Shown: positions 58,840 through 64,000 of the stretch, piece by piece | Layout of the letters: every line of letters starts with the position of its first letter | How positions within the stretch are numbered: the stretch's first letter is position 1 | Source of the DNA: Lithospermum erythrorhizon | Taxonomy: Eukaryota > Streptophyta > Magnoliopsida > Boraginales > Boraginaceae | NCBI GenBank assembly: GCA_019722365.1 | Contig: JADFUC010002243.1 | Coordinates: forward strand, 168,756-232,755 | Length of the DNA: 64,000 bases | Direction: 5' to 3' | The notes under the pieces: generated by a model | What the model saw: only the letters and a program-made list of their open reading frames with translations | Database searches by the model: none | Told to the model about the DNA's origin: nothing | Position numbers and translations under genes: made by a program

Positions 58840-61450
58840 CGACCTTGATCATACTGAGGTGAGTCATTATAATCCGAACACCGGGAATCACCAAAACCGA
58901 TGGGCGGCTTCGGTTTAAAACCTGTTTCGCTTCAAAAATATGATTGTATATAATATTTTCAAAATAATCATAGTTTAAAATTTACAATCCATCGGTGATA
59001 TTTAACCAACCAACTCCATATAAATACAATATATCCCTAATATGATAATGCCGGCAAGGCTACAAAAGAAGAGTAAAGTATTGTACTCGAGAATATGAAA
59101 TAATGGCTATAAAGCCAGGCTAAGTTTGAAAATAAGAATACAGCAATCAAAAACGATTGTAGCGCATCAAAAAATCGGTATGAGATCTACGCCGCGATGC
59201 TGCTTTAGCCGCACCGAACAACTCTCAACGGTCTCTGGCTCGGCCGTTTGTCGGCTTGCTGAATGAAATACCGCCCAAAGCGAAAGGAGTGTAAGCCGAA
59301 GCTTAGTGAAACTAACGGCGAGGTGAAACTGAAGCCCCGTACGCCACGACACAACAATTTAACATAGGAGTCAAATAAATATATATAGATATATAACCGG
59401 GACTACCTAACCCGGTCAAAGAAAATTCTCATACATCATGTGGCATAACATAGAATATAGGGTCTCGATAATGAATCTGACTTCATTTAAATAAAAATCA
59501 CACGAACCACATGAAATTACAGTCCGCAGATAGTCATCAATCACTCATCCAGCTAGATACCATCGGGATTAATCACGATGCACATAAGCTCAACGTGATC
59601 TACAACGCTCTTTATGCGAGTATAAAGGCGATAATAGCGCTCTTATCTGCAGAAGTATAAGTTGATAAGCAAGCAGCTCTTATCTTAGAAGTATAAAGGC
59701 GATAAGCAAATGCTCTTATACCGAAGTATAAAGGCGATAAACAACGCTTCTTATACCGGCGTATAGTGATACCTAGCAGCTCTTATACCGGCGTATAAAT
59801 ACGATACACAAGCTCTTGCCTGACGTATAATCTTTGATAATAGCAGCTCTTTATGCGGCGTATAAAGGCTGATAAACAAGCAGCTCTTAAAGAGCCAGCA
59901 CAACATAACCATCCCAGTTAAAGGGTCATCCTAATACTCAAGTCATACATAACTCCCAACCATCACCTCTCAATAACCATCCTACTCACTCCCAAAGACA
60001 ATATCCAAGCCTGCGGCTAAAACATCTCGCGATCGTAAGTCGAAACCTGATCGCCGACAATTGCAACGAAATACATAAGTCTTGAAATGAGGCCACGGGG
60101 AATCTGGCAGTCTTGAGCAAGGCCATCGAGAAATATAAGTTGGGGAGTTAAGCTATTGCCTAAGCAATCTTCAAGCATACAAATTATAATCACATAATCA
60201 TATCATAGGTAGTATAAAATGAATCGCACATAATCATACAACAATTACATGTATATCGTGGCTCATATAATTTCAAGAATAACATATCACGACATTCTCA
60301 CGCAATGCACACTCGGCATTAGGGGAATAACACATACAATATTCTCACATAACTTTGAAGGAAAGAACATATCCGCCCGTAAGTTAAATCTTTACTTTTC
60401 TACTTAGTATCCACCAAAGTCCTCGAGGAAGAGCGATCACGGGCGTGCCCTTACATGATCGAACTATGGCCGCCCGTAAAGTATACCGGGGAACTAATAC
60501 CAAGAATTTTGTTCTAGAATAAACGCTACCAACTCTGTCGGAGCGATTTACGAGCGGTCAACATGACGGGTAAACTATCAAATTATAATCTCGTAGGGCG
60601 CCTTAAATCCCGATCCGTAACATTCCATCTTATTACTTTATAGGTACAAATCAACATAAGTCATTCTAGTTAATCGGGTCCACTGATTATGATACGTACT
60701 CCAAAATATCAGGTACAATTTCAGCTTGAGATTAATACTTTTCAACCTAACTCCGCTTTTGTCGATTTTAAATCACCGATTTAACATCAGCGTTAGGCTA
60801 CAATAAGGTCCCGATTAAGCTCACTTACCGTTTAAAATTAACATAAAAATATCAACCCAAAGTCAACTTGAAACCTAGAAAAGTCAACAGAAATATAACA
60901 TCCTCAACGACCTCTAATCAATTCATCATATATACATAATAGAACCCTTAACAATAAGATTCATCATAAAATTGAATTATTAAAAAAGTCAACCAAAAGT
61001 CAACCCTCAAAAATCAACCAAAACTCTATTTTCTTACCTCAAAATCGTAGGGAAAGATGTTGGGAAGCCTTAACAATCAACTTGAGGATGTTTATATGCA
61101 ATAAAGTGATGAAATGGAAGAAAAAAATTTCTTGTTTTGCTCGAGAGCTCGGCCAAAGAGATGGAGGAAGATATTTTTTGTGTTTTTAGATGATAAGGAT
61201 GAAGATGATTTACTTAACTCTTAAGTCATGAAAACAGCACTTGAGGAGTTTGTGCAGAAATCATGAATCGAGGCTATCGAGCGACTTAACGTCTAGCTTG
61301 CTTCGAATTGTCCCCATTATTACTCTTTAAAATTATAAATGTAATTCGCTCAAATAATTTACGAAATAATATTATTTATACTATCATGAGTCCTTGTGGG
61401 CAATTAAATTTTTTTTCAGCGTGGCGGGTTATTCTGATCTACCCGCCTAA
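58840..61450. mobile_element. Probable long Gypsy LTR region
   Basis: The stretch begins near a taacacgacccgtagg motif (minus strand of 58815-58850) and ends near gcgggttattctgatctacccgcc followed by ataaaatttcgaccccgaaa. The latter wording is common next to LTR ends of plant Gypsy elements. It contains a minisatellite and many aaagtcaac strings (60850-61020). No partner LTR is in the window, so the call is tentative. Confidence 0.35.
59607..59892. repeat. Approx. 36-bp minisatellite, eight units
   Basis: Units start with gctctta(taccgg) and continue gtataaaggcgataa(g/a)caagca. Unit lengths range from 32 to 37 bases, with about 70-85% similarity by eye. Non-coding. Confidence 0.85.
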
Positions 61451-62600
61451 TAAAATTTCGACCCCGAAAATTTGAGAGCTAGAGCTTCTGGCGGAAGCAG
61501 CGCCAATGCGTATCTGAATGTAAAAAAAAACTTTAAAACACACCGCCCATTACCTCACTTTTAAAAGAAAGTTACGGTAGCGACTCCTGAGAACCACGAC
61601 AACGTCACAGAGCCACCATACATCCCTCGAGCGTTATCCGTGGGTTCATGGCAAATGTTGATTCTTCGACTCTTGCTAGGCGTTTTCTATTAGCAATCTC
61701 TCGCTACTCTCGTTGGCGGTAAACAAAATTAAACTCTAGGGAAAAACACCAATACGCTGCTACTCAAATAATTGGACATACACCAATCTAATCTCTCTAC
61801 TCTCCCAAATTTTCGAAAAATCAACGTAACACCGTCAATTCCTTAGCCCCAAAGTTTTGAAGTAATATCCAGGTAGAACGCTACATCTCCCATGACAAGG
61901 TTCTAGATTTACGTACAGTAACATCTTTATGGTAACAATCAATCCTAATTATTGATGTTTTCCCCCGATGTCGATCCATTGCCGGTAAGATCGAAAACCT
62001 ATATACTCGAGCGGAAGTAGGTCTACTACCAAAAATGGTGCGTTCGCATTCAAAGGCGGTGATATATAATGTCTAACCTCAGTGGCCTCCCAAGCGGAAG
62101 CATATTAAAAGTGGAACAACTGAGACTACACATATAGATAGAATCGATAAAACTCAGTATTATTTGATATAAAATATTTACATAATCACATGAAGTACAC
62201 ATCACCACTCACGGAGGTCATCACTCACTTGCTGGAGTCCGCAGTGTCTGGCCACGAATCCAGGCCCATTTTCTACAGCTCCCGCGAGCCTCCAGCTCTG
62301 GCCTTTGTCACGATTTCCAGCAAAGTCCTAGGTCCCACGATAACATACAGCCAGTGCAAAAGTTCGATTACCTCGTCTGGAAAACTGAGGCGGATCACCG
62401 CCCGGTGCACAGGCTGTGGCGGTATATCGCCTACTCGTGATCATAGCCCGTGTACTTTAAGCGGCCCGTCGGAGCAACGTATATCTCTCACGGGCAATCC
62501 CACTGGAAACTCACGTCTAGCAGAATTTACCCACCGTGTAGAAGGAGTTGTAGAATGAAAACTAGGTGGCTATGTTTAAAATAACTCTGTCCGGGCGACT
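61451..62600. other. Unassigned, GC-mixed stretch
   Basis: Contains several short open frames on both strands (for example 62190-62558 plus). No domain is recognised. It probably belongs to the same Gypsy-like remnant as the flanks. Confidence 0.35.
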
Positions 62601-62847
62601 CTATTTGATGCATCTCCTGAACTCTAGGGGCGGGCGAGCTGTCGATACTAAAAGTCTGGTCAAAACTCTGCAAGATCCCTTCGCCTCTGGCTCAACTAAC
62701 TCCATTTCCATCTTGGTTGCATTCCTCGCGACATGGGCGGGTAGAAAGTCATCGATGATATCTAGTGACGTCGTCCAATCCCCAGACACCGTGATCTTCT
62801 TTTACGGATAGACATCGGGGAAATGAAATCGGCACATCTACATTTGA

Positions 62848-63360
62848 CTATTTCGTACTCCTCAGCAGGCCTCGTCCACAGGTGATGAAATCATTCACTC
62901 TCCAGAAAAGCTGCCATGGTAGTGAGACGGTAATTCTCTGGAAGAAATAAATAATAGCTCCAGAGGACACATAGATCTCCACTACCGCGTCGGGGGCAGC
63001 TACAGTTCTCCACTTGATCAGAGGCACCCTCGTGAAATCGATAAGTCGCAAACTACTCTGCATCTCACCAAATCCCCAATTTCCCAAAATGGACTTAATA
63101 TCGGATGAACTGAAATGCTTTGCTACGGCCCGAACCTCCCCAAAACTTGGAGGATCTCTCTTGAAGCAGTCAAAAACTTGCCACGGAATTGACCTCCTTT
63201 GCTCGACCACTGAGCATTCCACGCTCTCTACGAGGTCTCTTGAACACACTCGAAGAATGCACCTCGGACCTATTTGGTCCACCTTATGCCCATCAGCTCT
63301 TGAGATAAAGTGTTCACCCAAACTTAGCTTCCTTTTCATTCTCTTTAGGCGACATTTCAT
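62848..63360 (-). pseudogene. Possible Gypsy gag remnant
   Basis: The longest uninterrupted frame in the window (170 codons, minus strand). It contains FKRDPPSFGE, similar to the F..PPSF..G opening of many plant Gypsy gag proteins, followed by a mixed region. The expected later W residues and zinc knuckle cannot be matched with confidence. A plus-strand frame of 138 codons overlaps it and looks like the shadow. It could equally be an unrelated hypothetical gene. Confidence 0.3.
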
Positions 63361-63439
63361 TTTGTGCCGGGTTGGCCAGAATTGGCTTCAGCGTTTCGGA
63401 ATACGTTCGTGTGTTGCCAGCGCTGGGTGACGATGGGTG

Positions 63440-64000
63440 GTTATAGATCAACACGGTTTTTTTTTTATTGTGATTCGAATTTCTGTTGTTTTATTTAAGA
63501 ATTTCATATTGTAATGTTGTTGACATTTTTGTACGTGGGGAGATTGTTGTATTCGGGTTGTTTTGTGTAATTAGGAAATACCACGATGGATTACTTTCAC
63601 TTGTTCTTTTCAAATATATCTTGTTTTTATTGATTTATTTTAAAGACGAGGCGGGTCTTTTATTTTGAGTCGTCCATCGATTTAGTGTTTAGGATTTTGG
63701 CGATTAACCTCGGGCGGCCGGCACAGGGCAGTACACATGCTTGATTGTAAGCCAATGAACACGCCAGCCCCATTTGATACAAGCTACATTTGTAGCAGTC
63801 ATCCATCTTTGTGAAAGCCTGCGTACCATCATGTTAACCACACGTAGAGATTTAGCATTCAACCATTCCACGATAGAATATCTTGAGGTGTGGTAGTCTC
63901 TTCACAGCATAGGTAACACTTTACCAATAATCCTTAAATACGCACTCCATCTCCAGTGGCAGTCACTTTCGGTGAATCTTTGTAATACATGTGGCTTTAG
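63440..64000. other. Right edge, unassigned
   Basis: 63460-63690 is T-rich. 63700-64000 has a somewhat codon-like minus strand (RYSIVEWLNAKSLRVV, WMTATNVACIKWGWRV) without a recognised family and with stops. The gene, if any, runs out of the window. Confidence 0.3.

Noticed and set aside
63014..63430. Plus-strand protein of 138 codons
   Set aside because: It overlaps the longer minus-strand frame, has no recognisable motif and looks like its shadow.

Overview
The window is intergenic and repeat-dominated plant nuclear DNA, almost certainly from a flowering plant and probably a eudicot. The evidence is dense nesting of plant LTR retrotransposons (Ty3/Gypsy Tat-type, Ty1/Copia Tnt1/Tork-type and two other Copia types), hAT, Mutator-like and PIF-Harbinger transposase remnants, a Stowaway-like MITE, tRNA-derived SINEs, and a small host family of kelch-type genes with plant-like introns. 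I see no rRNA gene, complete tRNA gene, CRISPR array or bacterial operon. I cannot name the species.

Region by region: 1-4080 holds the 3' tail of one kelch gene copy (A), a SINE with target-site duplication, and a second, broken kelch copy (B). 4480-7560 is AT-rich DNA with a 62-bp tandem repeat and a GC-ended candidate DNA transposon. 7560-22119 is one large minus-strand Gypsy element of the Tat type (about 14.6 kb with about 1-kb LTRs). It has gag, protease-region, RT, RNase H and integrase on the minus strand. It also has a plus-strand antisense ORF with plant-mobile-domain similarity and a coiled-coil tail, plus two tandem arrays between integrase and the 3' LTR. It separates kelch copy B from copy C (22499-24360). 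24534-31140 holds a small hAT-like element, a threefold amplified Mutator-transposase fragment with a 21-bp minisatellite, and a hAT terminus with GGTACC subterminal repeats. 31336-37467 carries two degenerate hAT transposases and a PIF-Harbinger transposase fragment. 37480-40240 is mostly unannotatable apart from a MITE.

40240-57540 is a four-element nest. Minus-strand Copia D is split by plus-strand Copia C. C is itself split by two copies of one Tnt1-like Copia family, A (plus, 42134-47385) and B (minus, 50482-55655). 57540-64000 holds sparse AT-rich DNA, a SINE head, a 36-bp minisatellite inside a probable Gypsy LTR, and a weak gag-like frame.

Nearly every element ORF is broken by single-base indels. 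The two LTRs of the same element also differ largely by small indels. That fits either old, decayed elements or an uncorrected long-read consensus, so reading-frame breaks here should not be taken as biological without reads. No gene in the window looks both intact and functional as written. Kelch copies B and C are the only host genes I can recognise with confidence, and each preserves a different half of the protein.
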